DNA from: Clostridiales bacterium
GTDB taxonomy: Bacteria > Bacillota > Clostridia > Christensenellales > CAG-138
Assembly: GCA_004558825.1 (NCBI GenBank)
Contig: SFDB01000002.1
Coordinates: forward strand, 124,001 to 188,000
DNA: 64,000 nt
Direction of reading: 5' to 3'
Position numbers and translations under genes: made by a program. Below are positions 7,483 to 16,257 of the stretch, piece after piece. Under the pieces are notes generated by a model, which saw nothing but the letters and a program-made list of their open reading frames with translations, did not search any database and was not told where the DNA came from. The first letter of the stretch is position 1. Each line of letters starts with the position of its first letter.

Positions 7483-8901
7483 ATGAGGTTTAGAAAAATT
7501 GCGGCGGTTGCTGCAATGGCGATAGGCATATTATTGATGACGGCATGTGATATGGAGGCGGAACGGCCGAATGAGGGAAAGCCTTCAGCTCAGCCGACAC
7601 AGAACATGCATGAAAAGCAGAGACTGTTTCAAGACGGCGAGTATGCCGTTCTTCCGAGCGAAAACGCGATGTATGTCGTTTACAACGAATTTGGGGAACC
7701 GATTACTTCTTTTAAGTATAACGAGTATGAAGCATGGATAGGCGACCTAATGGATGTGTACGATGTATATTCTGATGACGGCGTGTTTTCCATGGACGAC
7801 ATACTGCGCGGAAGACAGAACGGCGCCCGGCACATGATTGACGACTTAATCTGGGTGACGCGTATATATGATGACTGCGGAATGACCATCACGAATAGGG
7901 ACGGTGAAGAAATCGCCCGAATTGATATTGAAGAAGGCTTTAAGGAACGGCTGGCGTACGGCGCTATTGTGCGTTATGGTGAAAACTACGCTGCGTTTTT
8001 TGCAGACTTTGCCGGCAGAGCGCTTGGAGACATGATAATCATTGATAAGCTCGGAAACAGGCTCGGAACGGTTGACACGGACAAACTGGACGGCGCGATT
8101 TGCGGGTCGTTTGGGACAATGCTTGTTCTGCGGACAGACGTGTATGACTATGGCGTTCCGTTCTTTCTTGTGAATGATGAACAGCAGATTGTATATAACA
8201 ATGCTCATATTATATTTAACTCGGCATATTCACCTGAGGACGAGCTTGGAATAATGATCTATGACGTTGACTATATTGTAGATGAGGAAGGAAACGTAAT
8301 TGACAAGGCGGGGAATACGCTCGGAAATTACGCCGATCAGCCCGGTTTTGGCGGAGACTGCTATACTCATCTTATGCAGGACGGCTTCGTAGAGGGCGTA
8401 TGCTACGAATATGATGGATGGAAATCCAACGGAACCTGCTACAATTATGCAATAGGTACGGCGGTTTGCGGGAATGACGGCGAAAACACATATGTCGCTG
8501 CGGCTGATGGGGCTGTGTATACGATACCAAATATAAATTTGAAGGAAGTATATAATTTTAACGGAGAGCTTCTTTACGGGTATGATGATGCTTCTGATAT
8601 GAGCGTAATTATTAAGTACGATACATGTGAAGTCATATGGAGCGGAAGCTTTTCTGCACAGCTTTCAAAATACTGCGCTATTGTCAATTTGGAGTCAGGC
8701 GGATATGCTGTGATTGATAACGACGGTAACCAAAGATACTCAACGGCGGCGGCGGAGAACGCGGTCCGATGCTCCGGCGTTGGTCCGTATCTGACGGTAA
8801 AGCGCGGGCCGTATATCGGCATTACAGATTTGGATGGCAACTGGCTCGTAAAAACAATAGATCCGTATTTGGCGTCAAACGAGAAAAAGCTCTGGCTGTA
8901 G
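7483..8901 (+). CDS. Large lipoprotein of unknown function
   Basis: 472 residues from ATG 7483 (GGGCGG upstream); the longer frame from 7426 overlaps the previous gene and lacks a ribosome site. A lipoprotein signal ends LLMTACDME. The body is rich in Tyr, Asp and Gly and contains loose repeats of the kind 'YAVIDNDGNQRY' and 'GITDLDGNWLV', reminiscent of WG-type beta repeats or a beta-propeller. I do not recognise a catalytic motif. It lies in tandem with a PstS-like lipoprotein and may work with it at the cell surface, but this is only inferred from position. Confidence 0.75.
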   Translation: MRFRKIAAVAAMAIGILLMTACDMEAERPNEGKPSAQPTQNMHEKQRLFQDGEYAVLPSENAMYVVYNEFGEPITSFKYNEYEAWIGDLMDVYDVYSDDGVFSMDDILRGRQNGARHMIDDLIWVTRIYDDCGMTITNRDGEEIARIDIEEGFKERLAYGAIVRYGENYAAFFADFAGRALGDMIIIDKLGNRLGTVDTDKLDGAICGSFGTMLVLRTDVYDYGVPFFLVNDEQQIVYNNAHIIFNSAYSPEDELGIMIYDVDYIVDEEGNVIDKAGNTLGNYADQPGFGGDCYTHLMQDGFVEGVCYEYDGWKSNGTCYNYAIGTAVCGNDGENTYVAAADGAVYTIPNINLKEVYNFNGELLYGYDDASDMSVIIKYDTCEVIWSGSFSAQLSKYCAIVNLESGGYAVIDNDGNQRYSTAAAENAVRCSGVGPYLTVKRGPYIGITDLDGNWLVKTIDPYLASNEKKLWL

Positions 8902-8969
8902 GAGTGCCGTGCAGAGCTTGTAAATAATGCATTCTGCATATGAATAAAAAACATGGGGAGGAAATGGGT

Positions 8970-9416
8970 ATGTTAAAAAAGTTCAAAGATTTTGTGTTCC
9001 GGGGGAACGTTGTTGATATGGCTGTCGGCGTCATGGTAGGCGGGGCTTTCTCAAAGATAGTTACTTCGCTTGTTAATGATTTGTTTATGCCGCTTATAAC
9101 GCTGCTGACGGGTAAAATAGATTTCAGCAATCTGTTCATAGCACTCGACGGAAGCAAGTTCGCTACGCTTGCAGAAGCGAATGAAGCCGGAGCCTCAGTG
9201 CTCGCGTACGGCTCGTTTATACAGACAGTGGTTGATTTTCTTATTATGGCGATATGCGTGTTTGCGTTTATATCAATAATGCAGAAAATCAGAGAGAAAA
9301 TGACGAAAAAGACTGAAGAGCCTGTGGCGAAAGAGCCGCGCCTCTGCCCGTATTGCAAAAGCGAAATACACGACGACGCGACACGCTGCCCGCACTGCAC
9401 GTCGCAGCTTGACTGA
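8970..9416 (+). CDS. mscL: Large-conductance mechanosensitive channel with zinc ribbon
   Basis: 148 residues from ATG 8970, 8 bases after GGGGAGG. The MscL hallmark FKDFVFRGNVVDMAVGVMVG (5-24) leads into the first pore helix, followed by an extracellular loop and a second helix (about 85-105). MscL is a homopentameric safety valve that opens under membrane tension. Unusually, the C-terminal tail ends in a Cys4 zinc-ribbon motif: CPYCKSEIHDDATRCPHC. Such ribbons occur on some Firmicute MscL proteins, and their role is unclear. Confidence 0.95.
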   Translation: MLKKFKDFVFRGNVVDMAVGVMVGGAFSKIVTSLVNDLFMPLITLLTGKIDFSNLFIALDGSKFATLAEANEAGASVLAYGSFIQTVVDFLIMAICVFAFISIMQKIREKMTKKTEEPVAKEPRLCPYCKSEIHDDATRCPHCTSQLD

Positions 9417-9472
9417 TGCGCAAAAGGCCGTCAGACACCGTACTCGGCGGATAATGGCGCCTGCCGACATGC

Positions 9473-9501
9473 TTGACAGCCTGTATGCATAGCCTTAAAA
9501 T
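9473..9501 (+). promoter_or_regulatory. Promoter of the glmU-like/murF/ddl/idh operon
   Basis: TTGACA (9473-9478), 17-base spacer, TAAAAT (9496-9501). It is the best-matching promoter ahead of the five-gene operon that ends at the terminator 15054-15090. Confidence 0.65.
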
Positions 9502-9542
9502 AGATGCGATAGGTGCAAAACTCTGAAAGGAGGGGGATTGTC

Positions 9543-10217
9543 GTGAACGCAAAAATGAATGAGATTGCAAAAATGCACGCTGCAAACGGTGTCATAATAA
9601 TTGACCCGTGCAATACATACATCGATGAAACGGTGAAAATCGCCCCTAAAGCAAAAATATATCCGAATACTTGCCTTGAAGGTACTACCGAAATAGGCGA
9701 AAACACCGTGATACATATGGGCTGCTGTCTGAAAGATACAGTTGTCGGCGCAAACTGTGTACTTCGCTATGTTGTGAGCGACAACGCAAGGGTTGCAGAC
9801 AATGTGACGATAGGCCCGTTTGTTAATCTGCGTCCGAATACAAGCATTGCACCTAATTGTAAGATAGGCGATTTCGTTGAGGTTAAAAACTCCAATATAG
9901 GTACGGGAACAAAGCTGCCGCATCTTTCATATATAGGTGATGCGGATGTCGGCGAAAGGGTGAACGTTGGCTGCGGAACTGTGTTTGTCAACTACGATGG
10001 CTATAAGAAGCATCGTACGACCGTCGGCAACGATGTGTTCCTTGGCTGCAACACGAACCTTGTTGCGCCCGTAACGCTCCACGATAATACGTTCACCGCC
10101 GCGGGTACTACCGTGACTAAAGATGTTATGGAGGGCGAGCTTGCCGTTGCGCGTTCGCGCCAGACGAATATAAGCGGATGGGTGGCAAGGTACGCCGAAC
10201 GCAACGGAAAGAAGTGA
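9543..10217 (+). CDS. GlmU-type acetyltransferase domain protein (no uridylyltransferase domain)
   Basis: 224 residues from GTG 9543, 9 bases after AGGAGG. The protein is a left-handed beta-helix of hexapeptide repeats that matches the C-terminal half of GlmU: IGPFVNLRPNTSI, IGDFVEVKNSNIG, LPHLSYIGDADVG and VNYDGYKKHRTTVGNDVFLG. The His in PHLSY corresponds to the catalytic base of the glucosamine-1-phosphate acetyltransferase. The N-terminal UTP-binding domain of bifunctional GlmU is absent, and about 30 leading residues are unrelated. It may make N-acetylglucosamine-1-phosphate for cell wall synthesis, which fits murF and ddl downstream, or acetylate another sugar. It ends 4 bases before the next gene. 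Confidence 0.85.
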   Translation: MNAKMNEIAKMHAANGVIIIDPCNTYIDETVKIAPKAKIYPNTCLEGTTEIGENTVIHMGCCLKDTVVGANCVLRYVVSDNARVADNVTIGPFVNLRPNTSIAPNCKIGDFVEVKNSNIGTGTKLPHLSYIGDADVGERVNVGCGTVFVNYDGYKKHRTTVGNDVFLGCNTNLVAPVTLHDNTFTAAGTTVTKDVMEGELAVARSRQTNISGWVARYAERNGKK

Positions 10218-10221
10218 ATCT

Positions 10222-10980
10222 GTGCGCATAGAGATCGGCGGCATATCAATTAACTATGAATGCATCGGCAGCGGCGCTCCGGTGCTTTTGCTGCATGGTT
10301 GGGGCGCTGATATTGCGGCGATGATGCCCATAGCGAATGAGGTTGCTCGGCTTGGGAAAATGGCAGTGTGCGTTGATTTTCCGGGATTTGGCAAAAGCGA
10401 CCTTCCTCCGGCAGCTTGGGGCGTAAGAGAATATGCCGATACGACAAAGGCGCTTATAGACAAGCTCGGTATAAGAGGCTGCGACCTTGTGTGCCATTCG
10501 TTCGGCGGCAGGGTGACGATAATGCTTGCGGCTGAGGATGAAACGCTGTTTAAGCGCCTTGTTCTCGTGGATGCTGCGGGGATAAGACCGAAGCGCACGA
10601 TAAAGTATTACATAAAAACGTATTCGTATAAACTCGCTAAGCGACTTGTGCGAATAAAGCTTGTAAACAAGGCGTTTAGACTCGATGCAAAGATTAAAAG
10701 CGCAGGCTCGGACGAATACAAAAGCCTTTCGGGCGTAATGCGCGAAACGTTCGTTAAGGTCGTAAATCTCGATTTGACGGATAAGCTTGATAAGATTAAG
10801 AACGAAACCCTCCTTATCTGGGGGGAAAACGACACCGCAACACCGCTCTATATGGGGAGGCTAATGGAGAAGAAAATCGAGCGAGCAGGTCTGGCGGTTA
10901 TAGAGAATGCGGGGCATTTCAGCTATGCGGACGATTATCCGCGTTTTTGCTCCATTCTCGATATAATGCTTATGGATTGA
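10222..10980 (+). CDS. Alpha/beta hydrolase in the murF-ddl operon
   Basis: 252 residues from GTG 10222. Elements: LLLHGWGAD oxyanion strand (about 22-30), VDFPGFGKSD, nucleophile elbow CHSFGG, acid in GENDTATP and the catalytic His in AGHFSYAD. The fold and motif spacing fit the MhpC/BioH-like family. No signal peptide is seen. It is co-transcribed with murF-like and ddl genes (13-base gap to murF), a combination that recurs in some Clostridia as far as I recall, but the reaction is unknown. Confidence 0.85.
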   Translation: MRIEIGGISINYECIGSGAPVLLLHGWGADIAAMMPIANEVARLGKMAVCVDFPGFGKSDLPPAAWGVREYADTTKALIDKLGIRGCDLVCHSFGGRVTIMLAAEDETLFKRLVLVDAAGIRPKRTIKYYIKTYSYKLAKRLVRIKLVNKAFRLDAKIKSAGSDEYKSLSGVMRETFVKVVNLDLTDKLDKIKNETLLIWGENDTATPLYMGRLMEKKIERAGLAVIENAGHFSYADDYPRFCSILDIMLMD

Positions 10981-10993
10981 CGGAGGTATTGCG

Positions 10994-12622
10994 ATGGAGA
11001 TATTGACATATGCGCTGACGGCGCTGCTTGCGGCTGCGGCAGTTGTTGCATCGCTCAGATTTCTGCATATGCTTCAGCTTGAAAGCTATCAAGGCTTCAT
11101 GTATCTAAAATGGCTGAGGAAGCATTTTTCGGATGATGCGTTTCCGATACTGCTGATAGGCATAATGGGATTCACTTTCAGAGCCGCGTCGCTTCTTTTC
11201 AGCAGCGAAAGAATTGCGGAAATCGCTTTCTATGCATCGGATGCGCTTTGCATAATCATGCTTACGGGTCTGTGCGTGAAATGGTTCATTACGCCTCACA
11301 GGAAGCCGCTTAAATACACCGCGAGAATGATACGGCTCATATGCGCCGTGTCAATATTGGTCGTGCTGTTCTCTACGGCGTTCTTCACTGATGGAATTTT
11401 CCCGGCGTCCGCAGGTGACCCTGGCGTGTTTGTTGCGGCTTCAGCCATACGGTTTATTCCGATAACGCTTATGCCGTTTGTTGTGCTGCTTGCTTATATG
11501 ATAACGTATCCGATAGAATGGGCGGTAAAGAAGTGGTATTTCAACGATGCAAGGAAAAAGCTTGCCGCGCGCAGCGACATAATAAAGATAGGTATCACGG
11601 GAAGCTACGGAAAAACCAGCAGCAAGTTCATGCTTTCCAAAATGCTTGCAGAGAAATACAACGTGTTATATACGCCGTCGAGCTTTAATACGCCTATGGG
11701 TATTACAAAGATAATCAGGGGCGAGCTCAAGCCGGAGCATGAGGTGTTTGTGGCGGAGATGGGTGCGCGATACGTCGGCGATATAAAGGAGCTATGCAAC
11801 CTTGTCAAACCTACAGTCGGCATAATTACGGCCGTCGGAAAGCAGCATCTTGAGACGTTCGGTTCGCTTCAAGCAATAATTGACACGAAGGCCGAGCTTT
11901 TGCAAGCGCTGCCGAAGGATGGAAAGGCTTTTGTGAACGGCGACAGCGAATTATGCGTGGGTATGCTTGAAAAATGCGGCGCAGATTATCAAAAACTGTT
12001 CGGCATAGAAGGAAAGAACCTATTCATGCATGCGGAGAATATATCGGTCGGCGAATGGGGCAGCAGCTTTGAGCTTGTGACCGATTCGGGCGAGCGCGTA
12101 TCCTGCACTACGGAACTTTTGGGGCGCCATAACATACTTAATATAACGGGCGCGGCCGCGGCTGCCTATTCACTCGGAGTGCCGCTTCAAAGCATTGCTC
12201 ATGCCGTGTCGGAGCTTAAACCAATCGAGCACAGGCTTCAGCTTATTAAAGGGGCCGTTACTGTAATAGACGATGCTTTTAATTCTAATCCCGCCGGCGC
12301 TTGCGCGGCGCTTGAAGTGATAAGCGCTTTTCCCGGGAGGCGGATAATCGTTACACCCGGAATGGTGGAACTCGGAGAAGAAGAGGATATGCTTAACGAA
12401 CAGTTCGGACAGCAAATGGCCTCATGCGTCGACATAGCGATACTTGTCGGAAAGTCGCATGTCGATCCGATTGAGCACGGACTGCTCTCAAATGGATTTG
12501 ACAAGAGCTGCGTAGTGCGTGTTGCGACGCTCGATGAAGCGACAGAAAAGCTTCCGCTTTTTACCGAGAACGGATGCGTGGTTTTGTTCGAGAACGATCT
12601 TTCCGACAATTATAACGAATAA
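10994..12622 (+). CDS. murF: MurF-like Mur ligase with N-terminal membrane domain
   Basis: 542 residues. Residues 1-180 carry about five hydrophobic segments (near 1-25, 48-70, 80-100, 112-135 and 155-175) where classical MurF has a soluble UDP-substrate-binding domain. The Mur-ligase ATP site is IGITGSYGKTSSKF (about 199-212), then NTPMGITKIIRGEL, EMGARYVGDI, and the C-terminal domain with RLQLIKGAVTVIDDAFNSNP and TPGMVELG. By family it adds D-Ala-D-Ala to the UDP-MurNAc tripeptide, here at the membrane. The ddl gene 14 bases downstream supplies that dipeptide. The substrate is inferred from context, because the usual substrate domain is replaced. Confidence 0.85.
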   Translation: MEILTYALTALLAAAAVVASLRFLHMLQLESYQGFMYLKWLRKHFSDDAFPILLIGIMGFTFRAASLLFSSERIAEIAFYASDALCIIMLTGLCVKWFITPHRKPLKYTARMIRLICAVSILVVLFSTAFFTDGIFPASAGDPGVFVAASAIRFIPITLMPFVVLLAYMITYPIEWAVKKWYFNDARKKLAARSDIIKIGITGSYGKTSSKFMLSKMLAEKYNVLYTPSSFNTPMGITKIIRGELKPEHEVFVAEMGARYVGDIKELCNLVKPTVGIITAVGKQHLETFGSLQAIIDTKAELLQALPKDGKAFVNGDSELCVGMLEKCGADYQKLFGIEGKNLFMHAENISVGEWGSSFELVTDSGERVSCTTELLGRHNILNITGAAAAAYSLGVPLQSIAHAVSELKPIEHRLQLIKGAVTVIDDAFNSNPAGACAALEVISAFPGRRIIVTPGMVELGEEEDMLNEQFGQQMASCVDIAILVGKSHVDPIEHGLLSNGFDKSCVVRVATLDEATEKLPLFTENGCVVLFENDLSDNYNE

Positions 12623-12636
12623 ACAGGAGGTTTATC

Positions 12637-13827
12637 TTGAAAAAGCTTGGTGTTATATTTGGCAGCCGCTCGGCTGAGCACGAGATTTCGATAATTTCGG
12701 GACTGCAAATTTTGGAAAACGCCGATAAAAGCAAATACGACGCTTTTCCAATATATATATCCAAGGACGGAGAATGGTTCGTCGGCGAACCGCTTAGAGA
12801 TATAAAGAATTATAAGACCTTCGATCCATCGATGAAGGGAATAACGAAGGTTATACTTCCGCCCGTACCCGGCATGAACGGACTTTATGCGCTTTCGCAG
12901 GGCGGGCTGTTCAAAAAGAGCGCAAAGGTATGCGAGCTTGACTGCGCAATACTTGCGCTCCACGGAATGCACGGAGAGGACGGCTGCGTTCAGGGGCTGT
13001 TAGAGCTTGCGGACATACCTTATACGAGCAGCGGCCTTGTCGGCTCGGCTGTCGGCATGGATAAGATAGTCATGAAGAGCGTCTTTTACAGCATGGGCAT
13101 CCCGGTCCTTGACAGCATATACTGCTATCGTTCGGAATGGAAGAAAAACAGAGAAGGTATACTTGATAACGCTGAAAAATTAGGATATCCTTTGTATGTG
13201 AAGCCTGCCAATCTCGGCTCGTCGATAGGCATAAGCAAGGCTGTCGACAGGGAAACGCTCGAACGCGCGGTTGACGTGGCGTCAGCGTTTGACAGGCGTA
13301 TCATAATCGAAAAGGGAATAGAAAAGCCCATTGAGATAAACTGTGCTTGCATAGGCTTTGACGGAGAGGTTACGCCCTCTGTATGCGAGGAGCCTATTGC
13401 TTGGGATGAATTCCTTACCTTCGATGATAAGTACACGCGCGGCGGCAAGGGTATGAAGGGAGCAGCGCGAAAAATTCCAGCGCCGATTAGCGACGAGCTG
13501 ACCGATACAATTCGCGATTATACGGCGAAGATATTCAGAATGCTCGAGTGCAAGGGCGTCGTGAGAGTGGACTACATGATAGATCCCGCGACAGAAAAAA
13601 TATATGTTTGCGAGATTAACACAATCCCGGGCTCCTTTGCGTTTTACTTGTTCGAGCCAATGGGGATAAAGTTTAAGCAATTGGTGGATATGCTTGTAGA
13701 GTACGCTTATGCCGCTTATGAGCAGAAAAAGGAATCCACTTATGCATACAGCTCCGATGTCATAAACAAGAGCGCGTCGGGGCAAAGACTGCCAAAATAC
13801 GAAAGGGAGAAGAATAACAATGGCTAA
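12637..13827 (+). CDS. ddl: D-alanine--D-alanine ligase
   Basis: 396 residues from TTG 12637, 6 bases after AGGAGG. It starts with the Ddl signature VIFGSRSAEHEISIISG; CAILALHGMHGEDGCVQGLL is the next conserved block. The ATP-grasp core has YVKPANLGSSIGISKA, the omega-loop FDDKYTRGGKG, VVRVDYMID and EINTIPGS. The Lys-Tyr in the omega loop fits D-Ala-D-Ala rather than VanA-type D-Ala-D-Lac ligases. It joins two D-alanines for peptidoglycan, next to the murF-like gene. The protein is slightly longer than usual at its C-terminus, where it overlaps the start of the next gene by 8 bases. Confidence 0.93.
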   Translation: MKKLGVIFGSRSAEHEISIISGLQILENADKSKYDAFPIYISKDGEWFVGEPLRDIKNYKTFDPSMKGITKVILPPVPGMNGLYALSQGGLFKKSAKVCELDCAILALHGMHGEDGCVQGLLELADIPYTSSGLVGSAVGMDKIVMKSVFYSMGIPVLDSIYCYRSEWKKNREGILDNAEKLGYPLYVKPANLGSSIGISKAVDRETLERAVDVASAFDRRIIIEKGIEKPIEINCACIGFDGEVTPSVCEEPIAWDEFLTFDDKYTRGGKGMKGAARKIPAPISDELTDTIRDYTAKIFRMLECKGVVRVDYMIDPATEKIYVCEINTIPGSFAFYLFEPMGIKFKQLVDMLVEYAYAAYEQKKESTYAYSSDVINKSASGQRLPKYEREKNNNG

Positions 13828-15034
13828 AATTCAGATGCGCACGCCTCTTGTTGAGATGGACGGCGACGAAATGACCAGAATTATCTGGGCAATGATCAAA
13901 AAGAACCTTATCGAGCCTTACGTTGACCTCAAGACCGAGTACTATGATCTTGGGCTTGTAAAGCGCGATGAGACGGATGACCGGATAACCGTTCAGGCGG
14001 CTGAAGCCGTAAAGAAGTACGGCGTTGGCGTCAAATGTGCGACGATTACGCCGAACGCGCAGCGCATGACGGAGTACAACCTCAAGAGAATGTACAAGAG
14101 CCCGAACGGCACTATCCGCGCCATACTTGACGGAACCGTATTCCGCACCCCGATAACGCTCGACTGCCTTAAGCCTTCCGTGCGTTCGTGGACTAAGCCA
14201 ATAACGATTGCGCGTCATGCGTACGGCGATATATATAAATGCACAGAATATCGCGTACCCAAAGCGGGAAAGGCTGAGATAAAGTTCACAGACAGCGAGG
14301 GTAATGTTCTGTTTGACGAAACTGTATTCGATTTTAAGTGCCCCGGCGTGCTCATGGGTATGTACAACAAGGATGATTCTATCCAGAGCTTTGCGCGCGC
14401 ATGCTTCGAATTCGCCCTTTCGACAAAGCAAGACCTCTGGTTCTCCACCAAGGATACGATCTCGAAGAAATACGACCATACGTTTAAGGATATATTCCAA
14501 GAAATATTCGACAAAGAGTACAGGGCGAGGTTTGAGGCGGAAGGCATAGAGTATTTCTATACGCTTATCGATGATGCGGTTGCGCGTGTTATCCGCTCAA
14601 ACGGTGGATTCATCTGGGCTTGTAAGAACTATGACGGCGATGTAATGAGCGACATGGTGGCGACGGCGTTCGGCTCTCTTGCGATGATGACAAGCGTTCT
14701 CGTTTCCCCCGACGGTAATTACGAGTACGAGGCGGCTCACGGTACGGTCACGCGTCACTACTATAAGCATAAGGCAGGGGAAACGACGTCGACCAACTCG
14801 ATGGCCACTCTGTTTGCCTGGACGGGCGCACTCAGAAAACGCGGACAGCTCGACGGTATCGATGAGCTCGTTAAGTTTGCCGACAATATGGAGAAGGCGT
14901 CCCTTAAGACAATTCAAGACGGCTTTATGACGAAGGATCTTGCGCTTCTTGCGGATCTCGAAAACAAGACGGTTCTTGATACAGAAGGATTCATACTCAA
15001 GGTTAAGGAAACATATGACAGCATAGCGGGCTGA
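13820..15034 (+). CDS. icd: NADP-dependent isocitrate dehydrogenase
   Basis: 404 residues, the length of the homodimeric, eukaryote-like NADP-IDH group. Visible are VEMDGDEMTRIIW (12-24), TITPNAQRM, SPNGTIRAILDGTVFRTPI, the metal-binding DDAVARVIRSNGGFIWACKNYDGDV region, and AAHGTVTRHYYKHKAGE with EAAHGTVTRH as the cofactor-binding segment. It converts isocitrate to 2-oxoglutarate. It overlaps ddl by 8 bases and is the last gene before a terminator. With the malic-enzyme tail and the aconitase-family gene elsewhere in the window it points to 2-oxoglutarate supply for glutamate. An NADP preference is inferred from the subgroup. Confidence 0.92.
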   Translation: MAKIQMRTPLVEMDGDEMTRIIWAMIKKNLIEPYVDLKTEYYDLGLVKRDETDDRITVQAAEAVKKYGVGVKCATITPNAQRMTEYNLKRMYKSPNGTIRAILDGTVFRTPITLDCLKPSVRSWTKPITIARHAYGDIYKCTEYRVPKAGKAEIKFTDSEGNVLFDETVFDFKCPGVLMGMYNKDDSIQSFARACFEFALSTKQDLWFSTKDTISKKYDHTFKDIFQEIFDKEYRARFEAEGIEYFYTLIDDAVARVIRSNGGFIWACKNYDGDVMSDMVATAFGSLAMMTSVLVSPDGNYEYEAAHGTVTRHYYKHKAGETTSTNSMATLFAWTGALRKRGQLDGIDELVKFADNMEKASLKTIQDGFMTKDLALLADLENKTVLDTEGFILKVKETYDSIAG

Positions 15035-15053
15035 CAGCATAGCTGATAAACGA

Positions 15054-15090
15054 ACGGGGAATGCTCAAAGAAGCGCATTCTCCGTTTTTT
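15054..15090 (+). terminator. Terminator after icd
   Basis: ACGGGGAATGC (15054-15064) pairs with GCATTCTCCGT (15075-15085, one G-T), followed by TTTTTT. It closes the operon that starts at 9543. Confidence 0.8.
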
Positions 15091-15158
15091 CGCGTTAATA
15101 AAGGATTATGCGCTTGGGTGGCGAATAAATACATTATAAGAATTGATGAGGTGAGCAT

Positions 15159-16175
15159 ATGACAGACGTAACGGCCGAAATGTTCAGGAAGCACGCTGAG
15201 AAAATGGAAAAGCTTACCCTTTCGAAATATGCCGCGCTGTCATCGCAGACAAAAGGACGCGATAAACCCATTAACGAATGTCCTGTAAGAACGGAATATG
15301 TCCGTGACAGGGACAGGATAATCCACTGTAAATCGTTTAGGCGGCTGAAGCACAAGACGCAGGTATTCCTGTCGCCTGCGGGTGATCACTACAGGACGCG
15401 CCTGACGCACACGCTTGAGGTGTCGCAGATAGCACGCACGCTTGCTCGCGGACTTAGACTTAACGAAGATTTGACGGAAGCTATTGCGCTCGGGCACGAT
15501 CTTGGCCATACGCCGTTTGGTCATTCGGGTGAAAGCGTGCTCAACGAGATAGTTAAGGGCGGGTTTGAACATAACGTGCAAAGCATACGAGTCGTTGAAA
15601 AGCTGGAAAACGGCGGCCGCGGGCTAAATCTTACTTTTGAGGTGAGGGACGGGATACTGAACCATAAAAAGTCAGGCAAGCCGCAGACGTTAGAAGGCGC
15701 AGTGGTTAGCATTTCGGACAGAATCGCTTACATAAATCATGATATCGATGATGCCGTTCGAGCAGGTGTGCTCAGAATAGACGATATCCCTTCAAAGTGT
15801 TTACGGTTGCTCGGCGCGACGCATGGTGAACGCATAAACACGCTTATAACTGATGTGCTGCGCATGAGCTACGACGAACCGTTCATTCGTATGTCGGATG
15901 AGATAAGCGCGTCGTTCGATGACCTCCGTGAGTTTATGTTCAAAAGGGTATACCTCAATAAAACAGCGAAAGCTGAGGAGGAAAAGGCGAACCACGTCGT
16001 GCGTGCGCTTTTTAAGTACTATAGTGAGCACATCGACAAGCTGCCCGAAGAGTTTAAGATGTATATCGATGAAGATGGAGAAGAAAGAATAGTTGCCGAC
16101 TATATCGCCTGCATGACTGACAGATATGCCGTCAACGACTATGTGCGTATATTTGTTCCGAAGGACTGGGTATAA
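15159..16175 (+). CDS. dgt: Deoxyguanosinetriphosphate triphosphohydrolase-like protein
   Basis: 338 residues. HD-domain phosphohydrolase: conserved CPVRTEYVRDRDRIIHCKSF and RRLKHKTQVF precede HYRTRLTHTLEVSQ (first His), then ALGHDLGHTPFGHSGE (the HD pair) and a distal Asp in SISDRIAYINHDIDDA. The family cleaves dNTPs to nucleoside and triphosphate. It precedes dnaG and rpoD, the usual Clostridia order. The start ATG follows GAGGTGAGCAT. An 82-base gap separates it from dnaG. Confidence 0.92.
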   Translation: MTDVTAEMFRKHAEKMEKLTLSKYAALSSQTKGRDKPINECPVRTEYVRDRDRIIHCKSFRRLKHKTQVFLSPAGDHYRTRLTHTLEVSQIARTLARGLRLNEDLTEAIALGHDLGHTPFGHSGESVLNEIVKGGFEHNVQSIRVVEKLENGGRGLNLTFEVRDGILNHKKSGKPQTLEGAVVSISDRIAYINHDIDDAVRAGVLRIDDIPSKCLRLLGATHGERINTLITDVLRMSYDEPFIRMSDEISASFDDLREFMFKRVYLNKTAKAEEEKANHVVRALFKYYSEHIDKLPEEFKMYIDEDGEERIVADYIACMTDRYAVNDYVRIFVPKDWV

Positions 16176-16257
16176 ATTCGCAGCGCATTTTGTCGATTTT
16201 TTGCAGGAAAAATGAAGAACGCGGCGAATAAACAAAAATCGGAAAGGAGCTGTTTGG

